Assembly (NCBI GenBank): GCA_946699065.1
Contig: CAMPDV010000191.1
Coordinates: 248,001 to 312,000, forward strand
DNA length: 64,000 nucleotides
DNA from: Loxodes magnus
Lineage: Eukaryota > Ciliophora > Karyorelictea > Loxodida > Loxodidae
Direction: 5' to 3'
Positions 12,180-25,930 of this stretch are shown here, one piece after another; within the stretch, counting starts at the first letter, position 1; each line of letters begins with the position of its first letter. The notes under the pieces are model-generated. The model saw only the letters and a list, made by a program, of their open reading frames with translations, was not told the DNA's origin and searched no databases. A program made the position numbers and the translations under genes.

Positions 12180-13392
12180 AAAATTACACTTTAAACAAAT
12201 AGATTGCAATTTATATAGATACTAATAAACTTAATTAAAGGACCTGGATTATTTACCATAATCTGAAGAATAATTTAATAGTGAAATAAATTTATTAATT
12301 ACATTAAATTTTCCTTTATCCCTTTTAATTATTCTAAAATATTAAAAATGGTGAAAATCTATACAAATCTTTCTTTTTTAAATTTAAGCTAGTTAAAAAT
12401 CTTTTTAATTATAGGCTATGCTGAAAATAAATTTAATTAGATTCATATAAATATAAATATAATAAGATGCTTAACTTTCTTAAGAACCAAATAATAACTT
12501 TTAATACAAATCCTTTAATTATAAATAACAAACTTAACTATTGATAAATTATTAACTTAATTATTTTTTTGCTTATTGCATATTGATTAATAATAGAGAT
12601 TTATAGTTAGTCTAATTTTAGGTTATTATTTTTTATTTTATATTTATTATTAATTTTCCTTATGATATCTACTTATTTATAAGTAAAATTGAAATAAAGT
12701 TTACTCTCTCTAATATAATTAAAGGAAAAATTATATTAAAAACTTCTAATAACTTGATATTGTTTCTTAATCAATTTTGCTTTATGATTATTAATACTTT
12801 TTTATTTTAAGTTTTACTTATAAAAGGGATTTATTGTAAATAATCTTATTTTAGTAATTTTAAATAACTTTAACCTTAAAGTCTTATATTATCCTTATTA
12901 TAAACTTCTAAAATATATTAGTACTAACCTTAGTAGATTATTTAGAATATCTAAAACCTAAAAATAAGAAATTGAGGTTAACTTTCATTCTCTATTTAAA
13001 CTTCTATCATTAAATATACATTATTGCTTAATTTTATTATATTTATTTATAAAGTTAATAATTTAATTTTGCTATTAGTTATGCTTCTTTTGTCTATATC
13101 TGTTTAAATCACTTTTAATATTTATAGGATATATCATTTTAATATAATATAATAATTAGATTTATATTTATTATCTAAGATTTTCTTTTAAATTTCTAAA
13201 TAATTGTTTAGCATATTAAATAGCTTAAAATATCTTTAGCAATTTATCAGTCTTATTATCTAATTTAAACTTAAGTCTTTTATACTCACATTAGATATCT
13301 AAATAATTTTTCTATAATTTTAGAAGAATTTAGTTATTTCATAAGCTTAAAATTTAAGAAAATGTTAAAAGATTAAAAAGTATATTGATGAT
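12180..13392. other. AT-rich spacer with decayed block shared by the three tRNA units
   Basis: Around 12300-12430, the minus sense contains a block (TTTTAGAA...AAAGG.AAA) that also occurs near 17480-17520 and 29065-29110, upstream of the other two tRNA genes. There one frame reads LEMFKSDKGKLV. It looks like the remains of a neighbouring gene duplicated with the unit and since decayed. The rest is featureless. Confidence 0.4.
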
Positions 13393-15060
13393 ATGACAGT
13401 CAAAGAAAATTAATAGGATATAAATTAAGTTAAACTAAAAAATGTAAATAGAGCTATTAATTATGAATTTATTAGCAATCAATTTAGATAAATAGAAATT
13501 GAAAAGAGTTAAATAAGAAAATATTGTTTAAGCAAATTTATTATTTATTTGAGAGCAAGCTGGTTATCTATATTTATTACATAGATATTTCCATATGCTC
13601 CTTAATAACCTTTCTTTAATATGTTTATGGATTTATTATTTATAATTAAGTAATTATAATCCAACATTCTTTAAGCAGATTTAAGATATCTACTAGATCT
13701 ATTTTAAGCTAAGTTACTGTTGAAATATTAGTCCTATTTAAATAATAATTCTATTACATAAATAATTTAGATATACTTAGATGATACTTTAATTCTATTT
13801 AATTTGGATTATATTTGCTTAAATACTAAATTATATGCTTATTAACCTTTATTCTTCCTTTCTTAGACAATTTAGTTTTAAATGATAAATAGTTAATAGT
13901 TATATTAATATGCAATCATATACTAAATAGCTTTATAATAGACTAAGCTACATGCATAATTAACTAACAGATATTAATGCTTTAGAATCTACCTAACTTA
14001 TATAGTCTAATTTACTAATGTATAATTCATATAATAAAGTAGAGCATTAGTTAATAAATAGTCTAATTTATCATTATTTAACACAGGATTGCTTTATTAA
14101 ATCTAAAATTAATATAATCATAAATGTAATTAAAAAGGTTAATATAAATACATCAATATCATATTAATTATATAAGATACTAAGTGCTATAGATATGATA
14201 ACTATAAAAAGCAGGAACTATAATAATAAAATAATTATCTTTCTAAAACAGCTAACAACATTAAAAGTATCTAAATATTAAATTACTAATTATATAAAAT
14301 AAATAAATATAATTAGATAAAAACTAAAACATCAATTAAATAAATAATTTAGCTATATTCATTACTATTAATTTAATTTATCTCTTATATTAAGTTCATA
14401 ATGCTTTAGCAATCTTTTCATTTAATAGATTATATTACTAAAATGTAATTTATCAAGTTATTATTTTAAGAATAACTTAATTTACTCAGCAAGTAGTTAA
14501 ATTAAATGTTTATCATTTATAATTAATTAAACCAAATTTATTCCATTACCATAATCTTAAATAGCATGCTTATACCAACCTTAATTACTTTAGTTACTTT
14601 TATTTAATTATTATTATATAAATAATTCATTTTTAAAATATCTATACTTGTAAATTAAATGTTAAGAGATCAAGCACCTACAAATAAAAATAAAGAAGCG
14701 AATGCTTCTATTAAATAAAATTTGAATTATAGTAGTTTTTATAAATAATTAGAAGTAATAAACAAATAAAATAATATAGGTTCATTTAATTTTATGTTTA
14801 TCTAAGATGATAAAGAAGCTTAGAGCATTTATTTTAGATTCAAAACTAAATTAAATTAAAAATATAAATAATAAGGAAACATTATAGAAGATAAACACTT
14901 TTATTTAGCTTAGAAGAACAAAAGAAACTTATATACTAAACTAAAAATAAGTTTTCATAAAAATAAAAGGCTGGACAGACGAAAACAGAAAGATTAAAGA
15001 CTATATGATTTAATCTTTAATTGTTTCTTAAAGTTATTTATTGTAAACAATCTATTATGA
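13393..15060 (+). CDS. Doubtful 555-codon TGA-free frame in the loop of the inverted repeat
   Basis: From ATG at 13393 the frame has no TGA until 15058. Under this code that is longer than random AT-rich sequence usually gives. The translation starts MTVKENQQDINQVKLKN, contains hydrophobic stretches (for example MLIPTLITLVTFIQLLLY near residue 400) and has a basic, polar C-terminal third (MLRDQAPTNKNKEAN onward). Against it: Gly is about 1%, acidic residues are few, and Ile, Gln, Asn, Leu and Tyr dominate, as expected from untranslated AT-rich DNA. Composition is slightly richer in GC than true spacers. No family recognised. It could be a membrane protein gene, a pseudogene or chance. Confidence 0.3.
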
Positions 15061-17639
15061 ATTAAATATATAATACAATTAAAAACTTAAGGATTCTTTC
15101 TAAATTAACTATTATAAAACATTCCTTTGTATTTTATCATTGAAAAACAATAATAGAAGTTGTCTTGTTAATCTGAGAGAAAATTAAAATATAGAGTTTT
15201 AAATAACAGATAGATGATAAAGCTATGCTTTAGAAATTCTTAATTACTAGCCTCTAAGCTTATAGTAAAGGGGCATAATTAACAAAAATATGAGTATTAA
15301 TAAGAGAAATTTTCAATAATTTGAAGATTTATCTTAGAAAATTACAATTTATTTCTTTAAAATATCCAATTATTTCATTTGATTTATCTTTAGCAGGATT
15401 TTTACTATTAAATTAAGCATGACCATTATATGGCCATTATATCCTTAAGAATTTTGTTTACAAATTGTAATTGTTCCCATGCTTATTCGAACTAAATCTA
15501 AATTAAACTTAATGGCTAATAAACTGTAATTCAACTACCTAAATAATTTAGCAACAAGTTATTAGCCTTAGGCTTAGTTTAAACTGAATTTTATCCTTCT
15601 TACACTTCAAAGCGGTGAATCGGACACTGTAATTTTACCACTAATACCCCAATGAGGCAAAAATATAACCATGATATCCTTAAGAACTAGATGTACAAAT
15701 TGCTATAATATATACAGTTTTCAATTAAAATGGTCTAAGTGTAGTGAAAATATATAATACTTTATTATAAAACTATTAGCAAGGGAGGCCTAAATTACTA
15801 TATTTGAAGTCTTCTACTTTATGATAATTGCTAAATAAAGTAGTTTCCAAGTATCTTATTATAGAAGTCATAATTATAAATAAGCATAGATATACAATAT
15901 TTAATTAGGAATAATTAAGCTGTTTAAAATTTATAAAAATGAAAAAACACAAAAAATAAAGCAAGAAAGAGATAAGATTAAGATAATTTATAAGATAAAA
16001 TATTAATTACTTTAATTTAAGTGAGTTACTCTAACACTTAAATAAACTAAAATCCTTTTAGTTAAACTTTAACTTTTTATTTGTAAGAAGAACAGATAAA
16101 CTTTAAATTAATTTCACTTATTTAGTATCAATTAAAGAGCAATTAAAGAAATAAAATGTTCAGATCTGACTATAAACTTAAGAGAGATAAAATCTCTGAA
16201 GATAAATATTAAATTATTATTTTTAAAGCTTAAATTAAATAAATTTGATATGAAGCATGCTTCTATTTTACTTATATTAATTATAATTCTAAATATTTTG
16301 TCTAAGCTAAAGAATAATAAATTGATAAACATCTACTCAATCTTCTCTTTCTCATTTTAACTAATTAATATTGAGTATTTTCCTAAGGATATTGTTAGCA
16401 TGTTTATAATAACTATCTTTTTAAAATTAGCTTTATTTAGTTAAAGGAATGATTTCCTCTAAATAGTTAAACATTTTAGAAAATAATTTGAATATCTAAT
16501 TGAATATAAAAGATAAATGCATACTAAGATATATCAATTGGTAAAATTATTTAAAGCTATTTAATAATAAACAATTATTTTAAATATTATAAAGAAAATT
16601 CTAAGGGAATAAAATGCTTATCTAACTATTACCGTATAAATTATAATTAAATATCTTATAAACACTTATATTCTTATAAAATAAACAAATGTAAGATACA
16701 AAAGAAATAGACTAAGTCGCAAAATGTAATAATTAATTTTATAAGTATTCCTAAGATTAAATAAGTAATATTTTAGTTTAAAAATACTCAAAGGCAACGA
16801 GGAAAATATAGAGAAATTAAATTAACTTAAACTTTTAATTTTATAAATTTCAAGCAAATTAACACAGTTTATAAATAGGATTGTCAGCAAGGAATTTATG
16901 GATAGCTTTTTATTAAAGAAATAAAAATGAAATAAACTAAAAGTTTTTATAAATAATCATTTATAAGTAAAGTTAAAATTAAAATTTTTTAAGATTCATT
17001 AAAATAGAACTAATTTTAGTAACTATTTTAGTTTATTAGTAAGTCTTAAAAATAAATAATAACATTTTAAGAGATTAGAGAGAAGAAGTTTCGGGTAATT
17101 AGACGAATAATAAATAATTTAGATATATCACATAGAAATAAATCATAAATAAAATCAAAACGAGAAGTAATAGTCTAAAATTAGACTCAATTATATAGCT
17201 TCGATTTTATCAATCTATAAGAAATTAAAAAATAATTAATATTCTCAAATGATTTTATTGCTAGCGATCCTAAAAAAAACTAGAGTTTAATGTTTATAAT
17301 AAAAGGTGTTAGTTCATAGATTCTATTTGATGCTTTTGAAAATTTACTTTTCTAAGGTTTTGTTTATGATTATTCTTTTATTATGAAATTAATTAAATTT
17401 TAACATGAAATTTATGATTAAATAAACAGCTAGATTAAAGATAATTAAGAGAATACTTTATAAATTAACTTTATTTTGCTGTATATTAGAAATGTTAAAA
17501 GTAAAAAAGGAAAACTAGTTGAATTAATTACTCTTAAAATTGAAGTATTAAGTCCTGCTACTATAATAATTTGTTTGATTACAAAACAAATGTTTGTTTA
17601 CTTATCTGAAGTTTGTTTTCATAAAGATTGATATGTTCA
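15061..17639. other. AT-rich stretch with a long weak frame, probably decayed
   Basis: From ATG 15290 (MSINKRNFQQFEDLSQK) a frame runs to about 17.57 kb with only about five TGA codons. It includes one less AT-rich patch near 15590-15690 reading LQSGESDTVILPLIPQ. Residue composition (very little Gly, much Lys/Ile/Leu/Gln) and indel-like differences from the related block at 27.2-29.2 kb argue that it is not an intact gene. Near 17200 and 17480 short peptides (YKKLKNN, LEML.K) recur before the tRNA at 29.3 kb, so part of it belongs to the duplicated unit. Confidence 0.35.
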
Positions 17640-17719
17640 AGTTCTTCTTACTATAATTTTGATTTTCTAAGTTAGATCTAATTACAATATTTAAAGGATG
17701 TAAAGATAGTTTAATAAGA

Positions 17720-17793
17720 GCCTCCGTAGCTCAATAGGTTAGAGCGTTTGGCTGTTAACCAAAAGGTCGGTGGTTCAAGTCCACCCGGTGGCG
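17720..17793 (+). tRNA. tRNA-Asn(GTT), copy 2
   Basis: Identical in sequence to copy 1 over 74 nt, with anticodon GTT and the same U-U 4:69 acceptor mismatch. A T5 run follows at 17794-17798. It lies tail-to-tail with the REJ paralog B gene. Confidence 0.97.
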
Positions 17794-17798
17794 TTTTT
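17794..17798 (+). terminator. Pol III T-run after tRNA-Asn copy 2
   Basis: Five T residues immediately follow the tRNA, then CTG. This is the shortest of the three terminator runs but of normal length for Pol III. Confidence 0.7.
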
Positions 17799-18108
17799 CT
17801 GATGATTTTATTAATTACCCTTAATTTTAAAATAGTTATCTATTTAAATAATCGTAACTATAAAACATAAAAATTAAAAATAACTAGTAAATGGAATTCG
17901 AAAGCTTTAAGCCAACATAATTTAATTTTAAGCACCAAAAATAGCACCATAATTACTTCTAAAGTGTTGTTGTCTAACACTTATTTTATGTTTTAACTTA
18001 ACTTTTCGTTAATTATAGATAAGTCAATATCTCCCTTTTTTAGTTTAATTTAATGAATTAGAAATTAAAGCATACTCTTTTAATATTAAAAAGCTTTAAA
18101 GCTAAAAA

Positions 18109-21100
18109 TCATATATTAAATCTCTTATCTACTTGAATAGCACTTTCCTAGTTGTTCTCTTAATCATTTTCCTATGCATTAAGTAAACTAGATTAGCTAC
18201 TTCCTGCAAACATTTAGGAATTACTAGATTGTAATTAATTCTCTATAGATTATGGAATGAAAACTGAGTTTTAAAGCTATCCACTCAAGTCATTTTCTAA
18301 ATCTGGATTATTAAGTTGATTTTCCTAAGCCAATTCAGGCATAAGCTCACTTAATGAACTTTGAGATTATCACTGAGATATTTTATTCTAAGGCTTAATG
18401 AAGCAATTAATTTGGACAAATGGAATCTCCTAGCTAATGTTATTGTTGGCATTCATTAGAGTATTAGAAGATACTTACTAAGCTAAATATACTGGTGCGC
18501 TGGTAAATTCTACATTGCTGCTAGAGTTATGAACACTAATAAGTTAAATTGGCGAATAATTATTCTAAATCTAATAGAATTTAATCTATGAAATAAGCTT
18601 TATTGTTAAGAATATAAAAACAGGATCTAAAATCAGAAGATAGAAGAAATAGCTGACTAAAAGACTTTAAAGCCAGGGAGAATAATCTTCAGTGCTAAAT
18701 CTAAAGCATATCCAAGTTGTAATTACGAAGCATATTACTAATTGACTACTAATAAAGCAATGTTAGATACCTTAAAATTTCACAAGTAAGCGAATATTTA
18801 AAGTCTTTCAGATTATTACTATAAAAGATATTCATAGGGCTGCTAAGAAGTTTTATATCTCAAATTTGTTTTCCCTAGGGCTTTAAGAAGCAAAAGCAAG
18901 GTTAGTAAAAAAGCAAATCTAGGCTATTATTCAGTCTATTAAAAGAATTGAGTTATGCTTGATTACTTTTTTAGATTGAGGTTTTTTTCATGGACCAGTT
19001 AGAGATAAATAATCACATAATGTCTCTGAGGTAGAATGAATAATTTGAACTTATTAATTATTTTAGGTATTATTCTAATTGTCTTATTTATTACATTTTA
19101 AATATCCACATTAGAGTATTAGAAGAAAGATAAAAATTGAGGAGATACATATAAGAGCATAAAATGGAATTGATTTACTATAATTTTCTTCTTTAGAAGT
19201 ATCTTCAGAACTTTATTAATCTACATTTATGTCTTAATTATCCTCTAAGCTTGTAGATGGCTTTATATTTTCCTCATAGGACCCATCATCTTCAAACTCT
19301 TCTTCATATTCTTATTATTAAGTCTCTTCTTAACTTTAATCTAGCTTGTAATTTATTCTCAAAATCCCTGATTTTTAACATTTACAAACGTACACAAAGT
19401 CTTAATCTGTTTCTTATAATTAGCATGTAAACTCATTAGTTCAAATTTCTTAATCTGAATCTCACATCTAGCATGAAAGTTCTTCGATATTGGTTTCTTA
19501 GAAATAAAGTGTATAATCAGTACTTACTTATTCTTTCAAGGGAATACTTAACCCAGACCATGAATTGTTATCATAAATTTGTCAGCCTTTGTATATCTCT
19601 ATACCTAAATGAGTCACTTCAATTGAAATATCTTCGCAAGGATTATTATTAAAACTTGCTAATATAGAGAAATGTCCTCAATCAGGTGTAGGATAAACTT
19701 AAAAATTAGGAACTACATCTTCAAAGAAAAAGGGATTTTATCTAACTAACTCTATCGATAAATTTAAGTTAGTCTTTAATCATAAATATTTCTAGGAGTA
19801 TCATTTGCTAGGTATAAGATTAGACATTGCAAAAAGTAAAGAAGATTTTTATAGTACTTGCCAGATTGTTGACTTAAGCTATTCTTTCGTTTAGCGAAAC
19901 TATCTTAAGGATCCTTTATTATATTCATTCTTTTACTTCGTTTATTTCTAATCTATCATCTACCTTTAATTTCTTTTACTCTATTTATTCAATAGTTTAT
20001 CAATAATTGTTATGATAGAATTTAACTAATCAAATTTAGACTCTTAGTCCCAATTTCAATCTAGACATCTATCTAAGCAGTTAATATATCTTTATGTGTT
20101 TTCAAGTTCTATGATTCAATAAATTTCTTAAAAGCCTTAAATTGCTATTTTCTGCTAGTCTAGTGTATTTATATTAGAGGATAATTATTCCAAGAACTCT
20201 ATCTAATTCTATTTAAAAATTCTCTAAGAGCTTTAGTTCATTTCTATAGCTAAGTTATATAAAAAGTTATTTTTCTCTAAGCTAGAATTAAAGACTCTAA
20301 AATCGATATTTTGTATTTCGTAGTTAACATCTCAAAGTGACTTATTCACTGAGATAGTTTAAAACATTTTAATGCAACTTTCAAATTAGTCACATATACT
20401 TACTCCTACTATCAAATTTTATTCAGAGTAATTAGAAAACTAAGGTAACTTAAAAATTTGACCTGATTAATCACTTTTTACACTTAGAGGTAATTCTTCA
20501 CTCGACTTTGTTAGATAGAAAAATTGATACTATAGAGGATAATTTTCTTCTAAATCAAAGCAGTTCAAGCTTTACATTTAGAACAAGGTTTCTCAAGCCT
20601 ATCCCATTTGAGGACTTACCACAAATTACCCACAAGTAGGAGCTTTATTCACATAAACTACCTTTTATCTTATCAAGGTAAAATCATTAGCATCTTATAC
20701 TGATATAGCATAAGTATATTAGATACCTTGATTAAGATTAGAAGCATTTATTAAGATAAACTTTTAGTTCGTTTCGAAGAGTGAAACTTCCTCAATATTC
20801 CCAGGATTTTAAGTTCAAGAAATCTGTTTAATTTGAAAATTAGAATCACGAACTTTTGCATAGAGGACAAATAAAGAGTCTTAGTTTACTATATTAAAAT
20901 CATTTTCTTCTAGAATAATAGAAACTGGAGAGTAAAGGCTTTGAGTTATGTGTACTTAGACTGTATTAAGTCCAAATCTGCCGTTGGAAGTAGAAGCATT
21001 AACAGTAATAGCTAGTAAAACTCCTACTGGAAATTATTAGGCACATATAAGTAATTAAGGGCCTTAAGCACTACAATGTTTTGTAATATAATCTACTAAC

Positions 21101-21300
21101 TTATCATCATACTAAAATATTTCTTATTATACTTAGCAAGTTCATACGTACTTTATATCTTAGGTATTCTATTGAAAGGCTTTAGCTTTTAGAGTTAGGT
21201 TTTCATAAGGAAGGAGTTCAACTTACTAATCTCCAGAGATCAGAACATTTAATTCTGAAAGTCCCAAAGTAAATAGAAATATAACTAAAATAGTTTTCAT
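18109..21300 (-). CDS. REJ/polycystin-1-like multi-pass membrane protein, paralog B
   Basis: A 1,064-codon minus-strand frame from ATG at 21300 to the TGA at 18109-18111, closing RFNI-TGA. That is the same place where paralogs A and C end. The protein starts MKTILVIFLFTLGLSE (signal peptide) and keeps the REJ-like block, the acidic stretch, five membrane segments and the polar tail of A, with scattered substitutions and an overall gain of four codons. Internal TGA codons sit at the same Trp positions as in A. After the final TGA the A and B sequences diverge at once, which supports that TGA as the true stop. About 315 bp separate its end from tRNA-Asn copy 2. Confidence 0.8.
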
Positions 21301-21370
21301 TTTATAGCTTTATTAATTATCATGTTAATAAACTAGCTAAATACTTTAAAAATAGAGATAGCTCTTAAAA

Positions 21371-22803
21371 AATAAATTTATATAATACCAACACTAAAAA
21401 TTAAGATTAGTGAGCAAGCTATTATTAAAATCTAAATATATTACTAGTTTAACCAGATTTCTTTAACGGATTTGGATGATTTCGTTGATTATCAAAATAA
21501 CTCCAATAAAAGTGGCTATTAAAAATTAAAGCAGCAATAATTAAAGTAAAGAACTATAAATAAGATATATATAAAGAAAGATAATTTAAGCTTCAAATAA
21601 ATTAGATAATTATATTATCAAACTTGAAGAAAAAGATAATTATACGCTTTTAAATTATATTTAGGGGTAGAGAGAATAAAGATAAATATAATTTCTATAA
21701 AAGTGCTATTAATAACAGTGATACAGCTTATCTATTTCTTTATTTATAAATACTAGATAATTAAATAGCATAAGGATTTATTTACAATTAAAACTTTTAT
21801 AGCTAATTAATAGATAATTGAAGTATATATTAATAATAGAAGAGATAGTTTAAATAAAAAATTTGATTTAAATTTAATAATATATTGTAATAAGTATAAT
21901 TAGACTTTAACCTTTTTACTATTTTTAAGCATAATAAACTTAAATAATAGTTAGATGAAAGGATCTATTCCTTATAGAAATTAATAATTATTATTAAGAA
22001 GAAAAATTTAACTAAGTTAGATTCTTCTTTTATCATATTTCAAGAATGTATTTAAACTAAAAAATAATGCTTACAAATCAAAATATTTTTATAGGGTAAT
22101 ACTTTAATATTAGTTGAGGAATATAAATAATTAGAATAAAAAATATTTAAAATTATTAATAATTTTGCAATTGCACTCCATTCCTTAATTTTGTTAAAAC
22201 TCCGAAAAATTTTATTTTTCATTTTAGTAAATAAATTTAATGAAGCAAGTTCCTAAAAATTAACTATAACTAAAGTTAAAAATATAATATCTTAATCAAT
22301 TCTTAAATTTATTAGAGCAAATAAAAGATTTGCAATACTTTTTCAGTCTGAATTCCAGTTTTTTATACTAATTAAAAATCTTAAGGAAATAATTTTAGCA
22401 ATTAAAACAAATTTAATGATATTCCAAATCAAAATTTTCTAAGGCAAATTTATAAAATTTTTAAATGAAAAATAATTTTAAATTTTATATGGTTAATAGC
22501 AAAAATTTTAAATTTTTAAATTAAAAAATGTAGCAGCAATTACATTAATAGAAAATTCTTATTGCAGAATTAATAAAAATATTTGAAATAAAAATGAAAA
22601 TTATGAAATTTCTAAACAGCTAAAATGTTTAAATTTAATTATTTTATTATATTTATAATATTAACATTACATTTCTAAAAAAGTTTTATATCTTTGTTTA
22701 TTCAATTTTAACTGAAAAAGATGTGGACATGAAAGATAAATAATAAAGATGATTGCTTAAATAATAAATAAATTTAATAAAAATTTAAATTTTAATATTT
22801 GAT
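21371..22803. other. AT-rich spacer, nothing recognised
   Basis: Spacer between the REJ unit and the GC-rich repeat copy 2. Low-complexity A/T sequence with no protein-like frame or RNA gene. Confidence 0.55.
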
Positions 22804-23110
22804 AATTGAAAAGATGGTGGGAGCTGAGAATGACCTTCGTGACTACACTTTCTGGTTTTATGGTTAGAAAAAAGTTCCTTTCCTGCCGCTGAGGAAGTCC
22901 CTGGTCAGAGTCATTTTCTGAAGGGAACGCTGTCTTTGATATTATCTGCTCTTGGTAGGGGCTTGAAGCCTGGCTGCTCATAGCGATGGAGCTCCCTAGC
23001 AGCTGTGCCTGGAGCACAACAGGATATCCCCGTCATTCCATAAAAAGAGAGCGTCGGGTCGTGCAATCGGAAAGGAGTTTCCTGTCCAAAAACTTTTTTA
23101 GTTGAAATTA
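22804..23110 (-). repeat. GC-rich ~305-bp dispersed repeat, copy 2
   Basis: Almost the same as copies 1 and 3 from end to end. The shared frame is open (MSSQASSPYQE within). It differs from copy 3 by a few single bases. Flanks are unrelated between copies, which shows the element boundaries. Confidence 0.75.
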
Positions 23111-23699
23111 AATTTAAATATTTGCTGATTAATTAAAAAATAAATTAAAGCAAAAGTTAAAATATTCTTAATTTATTTATAAAATTATAAATACTTCTAA
23201 ATAATGCTAATCATTTAAATATTTAGAAATCTACAGATACTTGAATAAGCTAAGTATAATGATTCTTCCAACTATACAAAGATTATTAAAAATTTGTTTG
23301 AGATAATCAATATAATATAATTGTAAAAGAATAAATTATACTTTCTAAATATTATAAATAATAAGCTAATCAAAATTATTTAAACTATAAGAAATTAAAA
23401 TAATATTTATATATTAAATCTTTAGTTATTTGTTTAAAAGTTATAAATAATTAAATGTATACATTTTAGATTTAACTTATACTTTCAAAATAATTTTTTT
23501 AATTTTAGAAAATATATAAATAATAATAATTAAAATGCAAATAAAACTATTTTTCTAAATTATTTTAATTAATATTTACATATTAATTTTATAATATTTA
23601 AAATAAATAATTTACAAGAATCATATGTTATTGCTCTTCTATTTTATAATATTAATTAATTTATAATATTTGGTTTTATTATTTCATAATTATAATTTA

Positions 23700-23965
23700 A
23701 TAATGTGGCTCTACCATTATTAGGTTAACTACGATAACTTTTCAATACTTTTTAATAGGATATATTTTGAAAAATGGATTCGTGGGTGGTTACCTCTTAG
23801 TCTTCCAAAACAATGCTCACATATCACTCAAATTCAGATTCCAAGATAAATAAACTCAAAAACTGAAAATTATTCTATTCAAATTCCCTAGATCAACCAA
23901 AGCAGAGAAAGATAGAAGTAAATTATGAGTAGTTAATTTCCCCAATCTCTGTTGAGGCTATCCAT
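23700..23965 (-). mobile_element. 3' end of an ORF1-type retroelement, fragment
   Basis: A GC-richer island in an A/T desert. In the minus sense it contains GGTAACCACCCACG followed by TTCAAAA. This is the same 3'-region motif seen after the ORF1 elements at 52.7 kb (GTGGTAACC...) and 54.27 kb (GTGGTAGCCACCCAC). Its end CCTAATAATGG is shared with the fragment ending at 49.23 kb. The coding part is too decayed to read. Confidence 0.5.
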
Positions 23966-25930
23966 TTCTTTATTCCTCAATTAATTATTTTTATTTTTTA
24001 TATATACTAAATAAAAATTTAAATTATGTCACTTTGGAAAATTTAAAATTGTGATTTATGGATAAAACGATAAATAACTCTAATAAAAATAAAAATTCTA
24101 ATAATATATATTTAAAAAGATGATTTAATTTAATTAACTTCTAAAATAGTATCTCTTTAAATTTAAGTATTTAATATAAAATAATTATAAAAACAGTTAT
24201 AGAAACTCAAACGCTCTTCAAAAATGTATAAAAGTAATTATAATTATTATATATATTTTTGTGTTTAGCAGTTCTTTATCATTTTTAGTAAAAATTAAAA
24301 TAAAATTATATTTAATAAAAAATAAAAAAACATTAAACAAAAAAATTATTTTTTCCTAATTATAATCTTTCAACATTTAGTTGTAAATTTAAAATTTATA
24401 TCTTTTATTCATAGCAAATTCAAACTTTTTTAATTATTAATACATCAAAATAGAAAATAGAAATTTAAAGCCAAAGACTACACATTAGTGTAAAAATAAA
24501 AAATAGTAGAAGTGTAATAAGTTTAATTAATTAAAGTTATATAGAAAATATAATAATAGTATTTTATTTATGTCATATATTTATCAAAAATATGCTAGTT
24601 ATTAATTATTTATTTAAACTATATAGTCAAAAGTACAAAAGTACAAAATAGAAATTAAATTTATTTTTAAATATACTAATAATATCCTATACAATTTAAA
24701 ATTATTTTTATAGATATAAAGATATATTTTCTATAATTAAAATTACTAAAATACTAATAAAAATGTTTTAAAATAATAATAGTTAAATAGTTTTATATAA
24801 ATAGTATATTGATTAATAATTAATTTGCTTCTAATTTAATTTATGCATAATTTCTAACATATATTTAAGCACTGAAAATATAAAATTTAAAATTAAACAA
24901 AATAAATATATATTTGAAGGTAATCTTAAATAATAATTTCTTTCAATTTTGTATATTTTAAATAACTATTTCCAAATTTTTCCTATAATAATATTATTAT
25001 TATTATTATTAATTCACTAATAAAACTAAAAATTAATTTATTTTTTATAGATAAATTAAGAATTTATTAGTTTAGTCTTTATTATTTTAATTTATATAAA
25101 TAAACTTTCTGCTTCATTTTATGAATTAATAATTTCCTTAATGTCTTGCTTTAAAATAAACATTTTCTAACTATAGATTAAATAAATGAAACAATTTAGA
25201 TTTAATTTATTTCTTAGTTGCATTTATCAGTCAAATAATTAAATTTCTATTAATTTAATTTATATAAAGTAGAAAGGATTAAATTTTATATTATAATTAA
25301 ATAATCACCATTTTCAAAGATATATTTTAATATCCATTCATTATTCAAAACACTATATCATAATTTACCTTCATTAGAAACTTAAATTCTTCAAAATGTT
25401 TAGATTTTCAAAGCTTCCAAATAACTTAGTTAATAAGTAAACTAAATATTTAAAATAAAAGATAAGCTAGAGAAATACAAATGTATAATATAGAATATTC
25501 AAGTTAATTTAATTATTTATAAAATATATAAATTCCATACACTTAAATGAGATTACTATTTCAATAAAGAAACTACAGTTAAATAAATTAATTAACTCGC
25601 ATATATCAATTTTTTTAGTTTAAATAATAGCAGAGTCTACAAAAAAATTGGATACAGAATAATCTGAATAAGAAGGAGAGGGAGTGATGGTTATTCAAAT
25701 TAAAAAAATGATCGAGGAATCCAAACTCAATAAAAAATGGATAGCTGGAATAGTTTGAAGTTCTAATGAAATCAAGCATTTAGTAAACTTTTAGTTGATA
25801 ATAATAATAAATGATAAAATTATTTTTAGCTATGATGTTTTAATTAGTTATAATAACTTTACTCTTATTTTAATATCTTATAATTAGTATTAAACTTTAT
25901 TTATTTATTTATAAAAATATGGAAGAAGAC
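23966..25930. other. AT-rich stretch, nothing firm
   Basis: Mostly low complexity, including an (ATT)n run near 24993-25010 that resembles the tails of ORF1 elements. A less AT-rich patch at about 25640-25790 could be the degraded 5' part of the ORF1 remnant that follows. No readable frame was found. Confidence 0.4.

Larger units (their letters stand above)
8450..12180 (+). repeat. Segmental duplication unit 1 (REJ gene + tRNA-Asn), left inverted arm
   Basis: From about 60 bp before the REJ gene ATG to about 100 bp beyond the tRNA this unit matches, in inverted orientation, 17640-21370. In the same inverted sense it also matches 29050-33000. Similarity starts abruptly upstream of the ATG and covers gene, tail-to-tail spacer, tRNA and the tRNA 5' flank. 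With the arm at 17.6-21.4 kb it forms a large inverted repeat with arms of about 3.7 kb around a loop of about 5.5 kb. Confidence 0.85.
17640..21370 (-). repeat. Segmental duplication unit 2, right inverted arm
   Basis: Inverted match to 8450-12180: tRNA 5' flank, tRNA-Asn, spacer, and REJ gene with about 60 bp upstream of its ATG. Same orientation as the third unit at 29.05-33.0 kb. Beyond the outer edges similarity stops, and the loop between the arms is unique. Confidence 0.85.

Noticed and set aside
16132..16332. Minus-strand 66-codon standard frame
   Set aside because: Only Ile/Phe/Leu/Asn-rich AT translation, no features, short.
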